Shown here: in pieces, positions 50,250 to 60,388 of the stretch | How the letters are laid out: each line of letters starts with the position of its first letter | Position numbering within the stretch: the stretch's first letter is position 1 | DNA from: Nostoc sp. CHAB 5844 | GTDB taxonomy: Bacteria; Cyanobacteriota; Cyanobacteriia; Cyanobacteriales; Nostocaceae | Length of the DNA: 64,000 nucleotides | NCBI RefSeq assembly: GCF_020829595.1 | Contig: NZ_JAIVFW010000020.1 | Location: forward strand, 1 to 64,000 | Reading direction: 5' to 3' | Program-made: the position numbers and the translations under genes | The notes under the pieces: model-generated | What the model saw: the letters and a program-made list of their open reading frames with translations, nothing else | Told to the model about the DNA's origin: nothing | Databases searched by the model: none

Positions 50250-51398
50250 TTAGCTCCTTACACTTGCCTGGAAATATTCATTCAAATAGCTAGACAGAGT
50301 TGCTTGAAAACGCTCATATCCAAAAGTATCAATCACTTGAGAACGCAACGCTTGCGGTTGATACATTAAAGCATTGGCATAAGTACCTTGTAAAATTTGC
50401 ACCAGTGTTTGAGCAATTTCTGCTGTATCATCCGGATTCACTAATGCTCCCAATTCACCATGACAAAGGGCATCTATTGCACCATCTTGGTTTCCACCCA
50501 GTGTGGGCTTACCACAAGCTAAAGCTTCCAGGTAGACAATCCCAAAACCCTCGCCTTTACTTGGCATAGCAAATACATCACACAAGTTATAGTGAGGAAC
50601 AAGTTCTTCATCTGGAATAAATCCAGTTAGAGTTACACATTCTTGTAAATTGAGACTTTGCACTAATTGCTCAATTCGAGGGCGGTCATCGCCTTTACCA
50701 ACTATTAAATAGTGAACGTTGGGAATTTGCTGTTTGATGTGGGGTAATGCTCGAATAACTTGATCGTAACCTTTGTAACCTTCACTGCTAGATAGCCGAG
50801 CTACTGTTAATATGATCGGTTGATTAGGGTCTAAACTGTACCGTTCAAGTAAGTGTTTTGATTTGGGAGCAATCTCAAACCGAGATGGCTCAAAAGTAAC
50901 AGGTAAAAGGGAAATTAAATTAGGATCAATGTTTTGTTCTTTTAGCAGGCGATCGCGTGTATATCCACTAACTGAAAGTATTTTTGCTGCTGCCTTTAAA
51001 GCTTTTTGTTTTAAAGGATTTTTCAAATCCCAAACATCAATACCATGTACTACCACCCAATAGGGAATTCCTGTCAAACGATAAATTCCGTAAGCGACAG
51101 GAGCAAAGTTAATATGGCCAGTTAAAATAAGATTCGGGTGTTCCTTAACAGCACCTAAAATCATGTTTAAAGCAAAATAAATATTTCTGAGAGCATTAGG
51201 TGTATTTCCATAAAAATGGAATAATATATTTTTGTAAATATGGCTTGCTTTGCCTTCATGCTTGTCAAGCTTGTTATAAACTTCTATTTTTATATCAATA
51301 AAATTATCTGTTATAGCTGTTAATAAAGCTTGTAAGTAATTTTGTATTCCTCCTTTCATCTCAAATATGTTTGGAACCCAAAGATGGAGTTTTAACAT
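50250..51398 (-). CDS. Glycosyltransferase family 4
   Basis: A 382-residue GT-B enzyme. HLWVPNIFEMKGGIQNYLQALL is the acceptor-side glycine loop, HGIDVWDLKNPLKQKAL follows, and the donor half has ILTVARLSSSEGYKGYDQVIRALP, LIVGKGDDRPRIEQLV and VFAMPSKGEGFGIVYLEALACGKPTLGG. The family members closest to this pattern transfer mannose or related hexoses, but that is only a guess. It precedes asnB by eight bases, so translation is probably coupled. Confidence 0.93.
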   Translation of the reverse strand: MLKLHLWVPNIFEMKGGIQNYLQALLTAITDNFIDIKIEVYNKLDKHEGKASHIYKNILFHFYGNTPNALRNIYFALNMILGAVKEHPNLILTGHINFAPVAYGIYRLTGIPYWVVVHGIDVWDLKNPLKQKALKAAAKILSVSGYTRDRLLKEQNIDPNLISLLPVTFEPSRFEIAPKSKHLLERYSLDPNQPIILTVARLSSSEGYKGYDQVIRALPHIKQQIPNVHYLIVGKGDDRPRIEQLVQSLNLQECVTLTGFIPDEELVPHYNLCDVFAMPSKGEGFGIVYLEALACGKPTLGGNQDGAIDALCHGELGALVNPDDTAEIAQTLVQILQGTYANALMYQPQALRSQVIDTFGYERFQATLSSYLNEYFQASVRS

Positions 51399-51468
51399 AA
51401 ATTTTTAAATTTCAAAATCAATAAAGTGTTTAATCAATATTAGTTAGATATTTTATTAAAATACTAAA

Positions 51469-52827
51469 TTAAACTTTTTTATAAAAATTTTTAATTTCTA
51501 ATTGTGGTAGTAAAAATATAAAACCACTCAAAAACCAATAATAAACAACAGCAAGCGGATGAAAAACAACTTGACCGGGTATGTACTGTAAATGAATTAA
51601 GAAAGTAACTAATGCCATATCTTTTAAAAAAGGACTTTGGAGCCTTTTATATACAAACCAAAGTGCCATCAATAAACTAATACGCATTCCATACCAAAAT
51701 ATAGCACCAACTAGCCCAATTTCAATAGTGATTCGATGCATTTCTGCCTCACCAACTGGAGGAGTTAAACCAGCAGGTAAGGATAATAGTCTTTTTATAG
51801 GCTGAGATCCTGACTGAGTTGCACCAGTACCATACCCATCAACAATAGATTTGCCAGGCACAGAATGAATAGATAAAGCGTAGCCTATTCGAGCAGAAAA
51901 TTCGTTTGATGAGCCACCACGATTTGCTAAGGCATCAATTGCGGGAGCAAAATAACGAGATAAAAGAAATATTACAATCACAGCAGGAATAGCAATTTTT
52001 TTAAAAAATTTCAAAATTGTTGAAAAATTGTCTATACTTTTGGCACAGAGATAACCAAATAAAATTAATACAGAATTTGCCATCACTCCGCGAGAACCAG
52101 TCAGAAAAAAATTAGCTATTATCAAAAATAGTTCTAAAAATGTAATGATTTTCCAAAAAAAGAGTTGTTTTTTTTGAGTTGTTATAAAAGGTAGCAAAAA
52201 GCCAAAACATATTATTAAATAGGCTGTATAAATATTGGGAAAAGCAAATACACTAGATATCCGAATTTTACCCTCCCCAAAGCCAAGTACTTCCGATGCT
52301 TCCTCTCCTCCAGGAGCAATGTTAAGAAAACTAGAGGGTGGACTATAAAATTGAAATATTCCCAGAATACAAACTGGAAGTGAAAATAGAAGGTAACTGC
52401 GTAAAAACTTAAAAAAATCTTCTTCAGAATCAAAAATATAGGGAAGTATCCACATTAAAGGAACATATAACAGATATCGACTCAGACCAAATATGCCAAT
52501 AATAGGTGATCCTAAATCAGGATTAAAAGATTGATAAAAAATCCATATGGAAGCTAGAAACAAGAATGTATGAGCAAGAAATGCATATTTATTTCTAAAT
52601 GAAGGTTTTTTGTAATAAGAAAGAAAAAACTTTACATAAGCAAGAATCAAAAAAACATCTTTAAAAAGATAAATTAAGTTACTAGCTTGAGGTAAAACCC
52701 ACTTGCGTAAAGCCCCATCAATAATGATTAAAAATAGTGTGGTTTTCACTAATTGCTGCCAGTTGAGGCTAGTAAAGATAATACATATAACTATTAGAAA
52801 GGGTAGAGCAAGAAGTATTTTATTCAC
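51469..52827 (-). CDS. O-antigen polymerase/ligase-like membrane protein
   Basis: A 452-residue polytopic membrane protein with about 11-12 hydrophobic segments and a long loop (about 310-365) containing FSARIGYALSIH, GYGTGATQSGSQP and VGEAEMHRITIEIGLVGA, the kind of loop seen in Wzy/WaaL-family proteins. It would polymerise lipid-linked repeat units at the periplasmic face or ligate them to an acceptor, and sequence alone does not separate these. The start is a GTG that overlaps the stop of the upstream GT4 gene as GTGA. It is the only multi-pass membrane protein in the cluster. Confidence 0.82.
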   Translation of the reverse strand: MNKILLALPFLIVICIIFTSLNWQQLVKTTLFLIIIDGALRKWVLPQASNLIYLFKDVFLILAYVKFFLSYYKKPSFRNKYAFLAHTFLFLASIWIFYQSFNPDLGSPIIGIFGLSRYLLYVPLMWILPYIFDSEEDFFKFLRSYLLFSLPVCILGIFQFYSPPSSFLNIAPGGEEASEVLGFGEGKIRISSVFAFPNIYTAYLIICFGFLLPFITTQKKQLFFWKIITFLELFLIIANFFLTGSRGVMANSVLILFGYLCAKSIDNFSTILKFFKKIAIPAVIVIFLLSRYFAPAIDALANRGGSSNEFSARIGYALSIHSVPGKSIVDGYGTGATQSGSQPIKRLLSLPAGLTPPVGEAEMHRITIEIGLVGAIFWYGMRISLLMALWFVYKRLQSPFLKDMALVTFLIHLQYIPGQVVFHPLAVVYYWFLSGFIFLLPQLEIKNFYKKV

Positions 52828-53834
52828 TGCACTATTGCTTCTATAGCTTGAAGATATGCTTTTGCGACTGAGCCTTTACTATGTTTTGCTAAGTGAATTT
52901 CACGATTGGTTTTGTCTATATTAATTTTTTCAGAATGAGTTAATAAATCTGCTAATACTTTTGTCAAATCTTTTAAACTTCCATTTGAAAATGTAAAACC
53001 ACATGATCCAATAGCATCTTTCAAACCTCCTTCTTTTGAACCAACAACTACACATCCACAGGCAATTCCTTCTAAAGCCACAATCCCAAAGGGTTCTTGC
53101 CATTTGGAGGGTACAACCAAGATTTTATGAGCATTCAGCAATCTAGCCAGAGTTTCTCCCCGCTGAGTTCCCATAAATTGAACCTGATCTGTAATCCCAA
53201 GATTTTGTACTTGTTGCTTAAGTTTTGCTTCTTCTGGGCCTTGACCAATAATTGTTAAATTGGGTTTTAACCCTTGCTTTTTAAGTAATGCTAGTGAGTC
53301 GAGCAGCAAATCAGTTCCCTTATCGGAAACTAAACGACCAAGAAAAACTAGATCTTGATTGCGAGGAATTCCTGGCATTTCATAAAATATATCATCCTCG
53401 TAAGAGTTAGGAATAATCTTCGTCAAGGCTGGAAGCTGATCTGCGATCGCTTGACTGGGTGCAATGTTGGTAGCAAAACGTGTTATCTCATGCTTCAGTG
53501 CCGTTTTCCAAGTTAGTTTAGTCCCTGGATACCGATACCATGTTTGATGGGTAACTACTAAAGGTTTTCTCAGTAGTAAAACAGGCCAAATTGCTTTTAG
53601 GCTTATGCAACCGTGGAAGCAGATGTCACACCACAGAGTTAAGTTTAAAAATTGATTGATTGTAGGACAGCGAATTACTTCAAACAGGAAATCATCAGCT
53701 TGGTCTGTAGGTGTATGTGTAACTAGCTTGACACAATGACCGTGTAAGCTAAACTCATGGGCTAAAGCAGATATAATCGCTTCTAAACCACCTATACTGG
53801 GATAAAATACAGATGAATATATGAGAATTTTCAT
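52824..53834 (-). CDS. Glycosyltransferase family 4
   Basis: I start at MKILIYSSVFYPSIGGLEAI; a longer frame overlaps the FkbM gene. The protein of 336 residues is a GT-B enzyme with LVFLGRLVSDKGTDLLLDSLALL, LTIIGQGPEEAKLKQQVQ and LVVPSKWQEPFGIVALEGIACGCVVVGS. It is rather short in the acceptor domain. It is 17 nt after the FkbM methyltransferase gene and overlaps the Wzy-like gene by four bases. Confidence 0.92.
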   Translation of the reverse strand: MKILIYSSVFYPSIGGLEAIISALAHEFSLHGHCVKLVTHTPTDQADDFLFEVIRCPTINQFLNLTLWCDICFHGCISLKAIWPVLLLRKPLVVTHQTWYRYPGTKLTWKTALKHEITRFATNIAPSQAIADQLPALTKIIPNSYEDDIFYEMPGIPRNQDLVFLGRLVSDKGTDLLLDSLALLKKQGLKPNLTIIGQGPEEAKLKQQVQNLGITDQVQFMGTQRGETLARLLNAHKILVVPSKWQEPFGIVALEGIACGCVVVGSKEGGLKDAIGSCGFTFSNGSLKDLTKVLADLLTHSEKINIDKTNREIHLAKHSKGSVAKAYLQAIEAIVQ

Positions 53835-53851
53835 AAAATACTGCTGCTTAT

Positions 53852-54781
53852 CTAGAATTTCCCACTCAGAGACATCCAACCACTCTTTTGTAAACGGGTT
53901 TTTACTCGGTTTTCATCAAGAGTGGCAAGAAAACTAGGTGGTTCCCAGGGATGAATATAATCTTGGTTAGGAGAAAGTATGATTGGTTTCCAGAAGCCTT
54001 TACAAATTCTGAAAACTTTATAACCATGAGTTTCTAAAAAATTAGATACGGAACTAGGATAGCCTTTATGCTCTTCAAAAACTATATCTCTAATTCGACC
54101 ATGAATAATTAATTTTGTTGCACCTTCTAGAACTGCTAATTCATGACCTTCAACATCAAGTTTCATAACTCCGATATCATCGTCTATCACTTTATCTAAC
54201 CGTTGCAGAGCCACGCTATGTGTTTGTTTGGTAGTTATAGATAGATTGGTTTCGTTTATTATAGATTCTTCTGCGAGTCTTCCTGCTTCCCTATTTTCGG
54301 ATACATATAAAAATCCATTTCCTGCGTGATCAGACAAAGCTAATTGCTCTGTCTTGATATGGTTCCATCCTAAATCCAAATTCCATCTATTAATATTATT
54401 GATTAATTCATTGTAAACTTCTGGATTTGGTTCAAAACTGTAAACTTTGCCAGATTTGCCGATTCTAGCTGCCATTAAGCCTGTCATGTAACCAATATTT
54501 GCACCGACATCAACTGCGGTTTCGGCAGAATCTAATAACCTCCATAATATTTCAGTAACAATCAAGTCATAAACCCCAGTACGACTTACAGCAAGATTTA
54601 CGGGATCATAAATTTCTGTAAAAATATTGATATTGATTCCCCAAGGAAGTTGAACCAAGTTATATTTTTTTTGTTTAACTTGGTTTACATGGATAAGTCG
54701 AGAAAATAGTTGCAGTGGTCGAAAAAAATATTCAGGTCGATTAAAATAATGAATTAAATTCCTAAAAGTATCCACAATCAA
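53852..54781 (-). CDS. FkbM-family methyltransferase
   Basis: A 309-residue protein with TAVDVGANIGYMTGLMAARIG as the SAM loop, GKVYSFEPNPEVYNELINNI, and DIGVMKLDVEGHELAVLEGA, the FkbM hallmark. FkbM enzymes O-methylate hydroxyls on secondary metabolites or sugars. The start codon is unclear: TTG at 54781 or GTG at 54775 come first and there is no early ATG. It is the first of two FkbM genes in the cluster by coordinate. Confidence 0.88.
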   Translation of the reverse strand: MIVDTFRNLIHYFNRPEYFFRPLQLFSRLIHVNQVKQKKYNLVQLPWGININIFTEIYDPVNLAVSRTGVYDLIVTEILWRLLDSAETAVDVGANIGYMTGLMAARIGKSGKVYSFEPNPEVYNELINNINRWNLDLGWNHIKTEQLALSDHAGNGFLYVSENREAGRLAEESIINETNLSITTKQTHSVALQRLDKVIDDDIGVMKLDVEGHELAVLEGATKLIIHGRIRDIVFEEHKGYPSSVSNFLETHGYKVFRICKGFWKPIILSPNQDYIHPWEPPSFLATLDENRVKTRLQKSGWMSLSGKF

Positions 54782-54895
54782 AATTATGTTATTTACTTAA
54801 CTACATAAATCAATTAACTACAAGTGTTTTGTAGTTGGGATGAATCAGTCACAGACATAAGATATGTTGCTTATGTCGTACATTAACAAGAGTTT

Positions 54896-55978
54896 TTAAA
54901 ACCATTTCACAAAGCATTTCGCTTGGGTAACTAAATTATGCTCTTGATACCATTTATAGGCATTTTTAGCGATAATTGTTCCCATAGATAAGCTCAATCG
55001 ATCATTTTGGTTATCTACTATCCAATAGTGTTTGTTTTCTTCCAATCCATCTTGCTCTTTTCCCCAAGCGTAATAGCTAGTGCCAACTGGGATAACGCCA
55101 TGAGCACAGTAGGCAGCAAAGATAGTTGATCGAGTTAGGAAGTCAAGAGGATAGTAAAAAAAACCTACCCACGAATTTTGAAGGATTTCACTAACTTTCT
55201 CAGCTGGTTGTTGTCCCAATTCAACTACAGTGAGATCGTTAATTTTAGGTATTGACTGGTTTATCGGTGGGCCGATATCAATAATTTCTTGGATATTTAG
55301 TTCTCGACAAACACGTTTCAGAGCAGATATCGATTGTTGATAAACGTTGAACCGATTGCCAGCGCCACCAAAAACTACTAACCTTTGTTTTCGTTCAGCT
55401 AGTGGTAGGATTGTTTCTGGCTCACCAACATTTGAAAAAACGGGTAAAATTGGAATGTGCTGGTTTTTACCAGGACAAAGTTCTTTAAGTATTTTGCCAT
55501 ATTCAGGCTTATTAGTGATTACGCGATCGCTAATACTAACAAGACGAGCAATAAGATACTTTTGTAGTGGTTCTGTCCAGAATGCACTACTCCAAATTGA
55601 GTAACCAGCAGCGTAAAGTTCATGGAACATGGTTACTAAAATAGCTTTACTTTCCCTTGTTTGCCACTGCCGCAAACCATCCACCAACCAAAAAGGACAA
55701 CCTCGTGTAGCATAGCCATAGCCTACATAGTGTATGACTATACTAATAGATGAGTCCGCAATTTCTTCTAAAGCAGAGATTAAGGCTTTTGGAGAACGAT
55801 TGCCAACTTTTCGAATTGGAAAATATTCAACTTCTGTGGCTCCATTCCAATTAGGATCGCCCACAATAAAGCTGGTTATAATCCCAAAGTCTTGGTGTAA
55901 TTGTCTAGCTAGTGCTATTGCATAATCACCTACTCCGCTAGTAGCTGGGTGCATTTGTGGAACAATTTGGATAATCAT
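54896..55978 (-). CDS. Glycosyltransferase-like protein (GT-B)
   Basis: A 360-residue protein that I place among GT-B enzymes by its acceptor-side start MIIQIVPQMHPATSGVGDYAIALARQL and the Rossmann-like donor half (RLVVFGGAGNRFNVYQQSI, WVGFFYYPLDFLTRSTIFAAYCAHGVIPVG). The usual E-x7-E block is not clear, so it may be a divergent GT4 or an inactive paralog. It lies between two cluster genes in the same direction. Confidence 0.7.
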   Translation of the reverse strand: MIIQIVPQMHPATSGVGDYAIALARQLHQDFGIITSFIVGDPNWNGATEVEYFPIRKVGNRSPKALISALEEIADSSISIVIHYVGYGYATRGCPFWLVDGLRQWQTRESKAILVTMFHELYAAGYSIWSSAFWTEPLQKYLIARLVSISDRVITNKPEYGKILKELCPGKNQHIPILPVFSNVGEPETILPLAERKQRLVVFGGAGNRFNVYQQSISALKRVCRELNIQEIIDIGPPINQSIPKINDLTVVELGQQPAEKVSEILQNSWVGFFYYPLDFLTRSTIFAAYCAHGVIPVGTSYYAWGKEQDGLEENKHYWIVDNQNDRLSLSMGTIIAKNAYKWYQEHNLVTQAKCFVKWF

Positions 55979-56001
55979 CTGACGAGATTTATTGTTGTTA
56001 G

Positions 56002-57207
56002 TTATCCTTGTAACAAAATGTGCGTGAATAAAGCTTGCAATTGTTCCCGATAAAGTTTGGGAGTAAATTGTTGGACGAATTCACCTGCTATTTTACCCAG
56101 ACTTGTACAATATTCTCGATTGTCTCGTAATATTAAAAGCCTTTCAGCGATCGCTTCGGCATTCATAACTGGCACTCGCCAGTTCTCATCGGGAACTGGA
56201 ACACCACAGTTTTCGCTAACAATTACAGGCAAGCCACAAGCCATTGCTTCTATTGCAACCCAACCAAAAGTATCAACTAATGATGGTAAAACTAGGACAT
56301 CTGACTGCCAGTAATATTCACGTAATTGAGCTTTGGTCATTGCTTGTACATAATTAAACTTGCCTTCTGCTTTGTCCAAAAAATCTTTGATTTCTGAGGT
56401 TTTGGAACCGATAAAAGTCAATTCCACACCCGAACCACATAACTCAGTTGCCTGTAGTAAGTATGGGACTCCCTTACGTAAAGAAAGTCCACCTACAAAT
56501 AATACTTGTAATACATCAACGTTTTTAGGAATTGGTACTGGTGGAGGGTAAAAGATACTTGTATCTGCCCATAGTGTAATTGCAGTCAATTGTTCAGCAG
56601 GAAAACCAGCCTCTAAAAAACTCCGCTTCTGAACTTCTGAAATTACCAGCAAAGAATCTGCTAGTTCATATTCCTGAAGTTTTTGCTTTCGCCAAGTTGG
56701 GGTATCTATAGTTTGAGGAACTGGGATCATCAAATTTGATGCAGCTTGGGCTAGAATTTTGTCTAAAAAATTTGGATGTACTTGATGGCAATCCAAAAGA
56801 GTTTTTATACCCCGCTCCTTAGCGACTTCTAAAGATTGTAAAGCACAAGTTTCTCCTCCTACAAACAAACAACTATCAACTTTTTTAAGTTGTTGAGCAG
56901 CCCAAAAGTCGAATGCATTGTTTGTGTCTTCCCAAACTTTAGGAAGAACAGTACCTTGAGAAAACTGTTTCATCAATTGCAGTAAAAAAGGCCAAGGATA
57001 TTCGGTTACTCGTTTAGTATCAAGTTCTGGTCGCCGTCGATTAACCAAACGATCATGCCCAAATATTTTGGTAAATAAAGCGCCCCACTTACCGGGTGCA
57101 TCAATTAAAGAGCAAAAAAATTGATCTAGACATCCTAATTCCTGAGCGGCTAGGGCAATTTGATACATTTGGTGAACACCACTATAAGCAATACTAATCC
57201 CAGCCAA
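56002..57207 (-). CDS. Glycosyltransferase family 4
   Basis: A 401-residue GT-B enzyme with FVGGETCALQSLEVAKERG, LQVLFVGGLSLRKGVPYLLQATEL and LVLPSLVDTFGWVAIEAMACGLPVIVSENCG. Start is a TTG with GAGGG eight bases upstream, and the first residues AGISIAYSGVHQMYQIALA are family-like. It is 12 nt after a methyltransferase gene and 23 nt before the GT-B-like gene, all one direction. Confidence 0.9.
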   Translation of the reverse strand: MAGISIAYSGVHQMYQIALAAQELGCLDQFFCSLIDAPGKWGALFTKIFGHDRLVNRRRPELDTKRVTEYPWPFLLQLMKQFSQGTVLPKVWEDTNNAFDFWAAQQLKKVDSCLFVGGETCALQSLEVAKERGIKTLLDCHQVHPNFLDKILAQAASNLMIPVPQTIDTPTWRKQKLQEYELADSLLVISEVQKRSFLEAGFPAEQLTAITLWADTSIFYPPPVPIPKNVDVLQVLFVGGLSLRKGVPYLLQATELCGSGVELTFIGSKTSEIKDFLDKAEGKFNYVQAMTKAQLREYYWQSDVLVLPSLVDTFGWVAIEAMACGLPVIVSENCGVPVPDENWRVPVMNAEAIAERLLILRDNREYCTSLGKIAGEFVQQFTPKLYREQLQALFTHILLQG

Positions 57208-57219
57208 AATTATTACCCT

Positions 57220-57939
57220 CTAAATTCTCCAAACAATATTTCCCTGCTGGTCTAATGACTTACAGGACTCGTGGTTGTATTGATAATTATCAATTTTTTG
57301 ACACATTAACCAAGTTGATGGCCAGAAAGGAAGAAGTAATTTAGCTAGAGAGTTTGGTAAATAGGGACTACCTAAATAAAGTGTTTTAAAACCTGCCATT
57401 TCGCATGTATAACGCAAGGTAGTAGCAGTAAAAAAGTTGATATGATCCCCAAACAATGCGCCATGAAAACCCCTTTGCCAACCATATCGACGAGCTAATT
57501 TATCAGAAATGCCTGTCAAAGGGTTCACAATTGGACAATGGACAATTAGTAAGCCTTCAGGTTTAAGATACTTTCTTATTTCTAATAAAACTGTGTGTGG
57601 AGAAAAAACATGTTCTAAAAAATGGCTCAACATTACTGCATCGAATTGCCTCCCGGCTAATTCCATAGGTAAAGGCTCTGTAAATGACCATTTGTGAACT
57701 GTTAATCCTTTCTCACGACATTTTTGTAGTTCTGTCTCACTCAGTTCTAATCCAACAGAGTTAGGTGCAAAAAAGGGTAGATATTTACCTTGTCCACAAC
57801 CAACATCAAGCAAAGATAGATTTTTGGCAGGTTGCGGCAACTTAGTTAAAATTTTTCTGAAAGAGCCAGAAGGAATCGGAATATCTGTTTGAATGTTTGT
57901 AAGTAAGTCAATACTATTTGCAGCTGTATGTTGTACCAT
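57220..57939 (-). CDS. Class I SAM-dependent methyltransferase
   Basis: A 239-residue protein with LSLLDVGCGQGKYLPFF (SAM loop), FDAVMLSHFLEHVFSPHTVLLEIRKYLKPEGLLIVHCP and a Methyltransf_23-like layout. The C-terminal FWPSTWLMCQKID region is unlike typical substrates' domains and gives no hint of target. Its ATG is followed by a normal N-terminus. It lies directly before a GT4 gene. Confidence 0.87.
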   Translation of the reverse strand: MVQHTAANSIDLLTNIQTDIPIPSGSFRKILTKLPQPAKNLSLLDVGCGQGKYLPFFAPNSVGLELSETELQKCREKGLTVHKWSFTEPLPMELAGRQFDAVMLSHFLEHVFSPHTVLLEIRKYLKPEGLLIVHCPIVNPLTGISDKLARRYGWQRGFHGALFGDHINFFTATTLRYTCEMAGFKTLYLGSPYLPNSLAKLLLPFWPSTWLMCQKIDNYQYNHESCKSLDQQGNIVWRI

Positions 57940-58124
57940 TGTTCTCTCCTAAATATATTTTAATTGTCTATTTTATTAAGTAAAAAATTAATCACTATCA
58001 GAATCTGATTGAAGTTTCAAAATTTCTTAAAAACGCTACGACGTTTATTCTAACTATGTTTTAAAAGTCATTTCAAATGCCTAATATTATAATTAACTTG
58101 ATGATATAACAGTAGAACTTATAT

Positions 58125-58970
58125 CTACTCTATTAAATTCATAGCCCTTCTGTATAGACGACTTTGTTTATGGATACACAAGAGGTTTTCACTCTTTATA
58201 TCTGATTTATCATTAACAAGAAAAAATTTAAAATCTTGTGATGAGTATGATTTATATCCTAGTTCTGATATATATGCTAGTAAGTCATCCAGTGAGTAGC
58301 CAAAAGCTGTCGGCCAGTCTTCTGAATATGCAACTTCTAAAATTATTACAGGGTGATAGGCTTGAATTAAGTTTTTACATCCTCGTATAACAGCAAGTTC
58401 ATAGCCTTCAACATCAAGTTTAATCAAATCAATCGGTTTTGAGTTTTGTAGGGAATTCCAATAATCATCTAGAGAAGTTGCTGGACATTCAATTTTGATG
58501 GCATCAGAACACGAGGATAACAATGGTGATACAGATGATGTTACTGTTGCCCCTGGAATTTGAAAAAATAATAATTTTCCAGAATGTTCTGCTAGCAACT
58601 TTTGATTTAGATTAATATTTGAAAATTGACCAGCAGAAATATCTAAACGTAGACGTTCCACAAGTTCTGACTGAGGTTCAAATGTGTGAACCTGTCCCTC
58701 ATTGCCAACACATACTGAGGCAATCATAGACATCAGTCCAGCATGACCACCACCATCAATAAAAACTTCACCAGGCTGCAATAAACTGGCAATCCATCTA
58801 GTTGGAGAAGTTGGAGCAGGACAAAAACGTGACTGATAGAGTGCTGCACCTATTATAATCCGCTGACGTAGCAAAAAAGGATAAATTGTTTTTGCCCAGT
58901 AACTATGATTATATTTTTTATATAGTAAATCTATGAGAGCATGATCAAGGGTTACAAGTTTCTTCAGCAT
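58125..58970 (-). CDS. FkbM-family methyltransferase
   Basis: A 281-residue protein. GEVFIDGGGHAGLMSMIASVCVG replaces the usual VGAN-type SAM loop, followed by VHTFEPQSELVERLRLDI and PIDLIKLDVEGYELAVIRGCKNLI, the FkbM signature. It differs enough from the other FkbM protein of this cluster to be a separate specificity rather than a recent duplicate. A 185-nt AT-rich spacer separates it from the next gene downstream. Confidence 0.87.
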   Translation of the reverse strand: MLKKLVTLDHALIDLLYKKYNHSYWAKTIYPFLLRQRIIIGAALYQSRFCPAPTSPTRWIASLLQPGEVFIDGGGHAGLMSMIASVCVGNEGQVHTFEPQSELVERLRLDISAGQFSNINLNQKLLAEHSGKLLFFQIPGATVTSSVSPLLSSCSDAIKIECPATSLDDYWNSLQNSKPIDLIKLDVEGYELAVIRGCKNLIQAYHPVIILEVAYSEDWPTAFGYSLDDLLAYISELGYKSYSSQDFKFFLVNDKSDIKSENLLCIHKQSRLYRRAMNLIE

Positions 58971-59020
58971 GATTGATTCGCTTTAGTAAAAATTTTACTT
59001 TGTTGGACAGATTATTAAAT

Positions 59021-60217
59021 TTAATTTTTGAGATTTAAAAGTACCTTTTCCAAGGCTCCTGCCACACTATTTGCACAGACTGCAAAATCCATTTTTTCGC
59101 TCAATTTACGAGATGCTTGCCGCATTTTCTGCACTTGTTCTGGTTGTTCAACCAAAGACAAAATACACTTAGCTAGTGCTTCTACGTTGTGGAAAGGATA
59201 AATCAAACCGTTGACTTCTGGGTGTACCATATCTCTCCATCCGAGAACTTGGTTAGAAGAAATTACAGCTAAACTAGCAGAAATTCCTTCATTAATTGCA
59301 CACCCCCAAGTTTCTGAAGATGGATGAATTAAAACATCTCCTGTTCCTAAGTAATTTGGATATTTAGATTGGGGAATTAAACCTAAAAAATGAATTCTTC
59401 GCCCCTTGGCATGAGCTTGAGCGTAGGCTTCTAATTCTGGACGTAACACACCATCTCCTAGCACCAATAAAGCTGCATTGTGGTGTTGAGAAATTTGGCA
59501 AAACGCCTGTATGACATCCATTGGATAGCGATCTGGGCGATGTTTGGAGGCCATGATGAAAACGATTGTATCCTCATCTAGCCCTAATTCAGTGCGTATT
59601 TGTTTCCTAAATGCTAAACGTTCTGGTGTTTGGACATTAAACCAGTCATTATCGACATTGTAGGGTACGTAGAAAAGACGTTCTTCTGGGACGTGATGAT
59701 TTAAGTAAAACTCCTGATTATAGGAGCCGATGTATAAAGCTGCTGCTATTTGCTGGAGAAAAACAGATAGCCCTAAATCACGAATCTTGGTTTTCCATTT
59801 TGCTCTGGGGAAAAAGTCTTCACTTTCTCCTCGCAGAAATAAAGGAGTTCCTGTTGCTTGGCAAGCTAAGAGTGCTAACCAACAAGTAGCATAGCCATAA
59901 CCATGTACCCAAAGTGCATCAAATTTTTCTTGGGCGATCGCTTTGTATACTCCTAAATTCAAAAGTGACCAAAAACTGCCACCGTCATCAGTAATAGGAG
60001 AATGATTATTTAAGAATACATAATCATATCCCTCTAAAACTGGAATATCCCATTGCAGCGTCATTTTGAGTTGGGGATTATAAAAGGCTTTTACTCCTCG
60101 TTGAGACATATACATCACTTTCAAACGAAAGCGACTGTCTTTAGCCAGAAACTGGAACAATGGTGCATGATACTGAACTGGGCTTTCCATTAAGATGCCG
60201 ATATACGGAGTCTTCAT
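59021..60217 (-). CDS. Glycosyltransferase family 4
   Basis: A 398-residue GT-B protein with MKTPYIGILMESPVQYHAPLFQF, LWVHGYGYATCWLALLACQATGTPLFLRGES on the acceptor side, and VLGDGVLRPELEAYAQAH and VLIHPSSETWGCAINEGISASLAVISSNQVLGWRDMV on the donor side. The E-x7-E block is replaced by ETWGCAINE, as in WbuB-like and related subgroups. It follows gmd after 171 nt. Confidence 0.9.
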   Translation of the reverse strand: MKTPYIGILMESPVQYHAPLFQFLAKDSRFRLKVMYMSQRGVKAFYNPQLKMTLQWDIPVLEGYDYVFLNNHSPITDDGGSFWSLLNLGVYKAIAQEKFDALWVHGYGYATCWLALLACQATGTPLFLRGESEDFFPRAKWKTKIRDLGLSVFLQQIAAALYIGSYNQEFYLNHHVPEERLFYVPYNVDNDWFNVQTPERLAFRKQIRTELGLDEDTIVFIMASKHRPDRYPMDVIQAFCQISQHHNAALLVLGDGVLRPELEAYAQAHAKGRRIHFLGLIPQSKYPNYLGTGDVLIHPSSETWGCAINEGISASLAVISSNQVLGWRDMVHPEVNGLIYPFHNVEALAKCILSLVEQPEQVQKMRQASRKLSEKMDFAVCANSVAGALEKVLLNLKN

Positions 60218-60388
60218 GTTATATCTGCTTTTAAATAAACGTAAAATGTAGTCAATATTTTTTGTCGGTTACAGAATAGGCGCTAGAAAACTGGCTTTAG
60301 GATTTTAAATTAAAACAGTAAAGCTCTAATAAAAATCTGAAATGAACACTCAACTAAAAATACAGATTCATAAATTTTATTTCTGGTT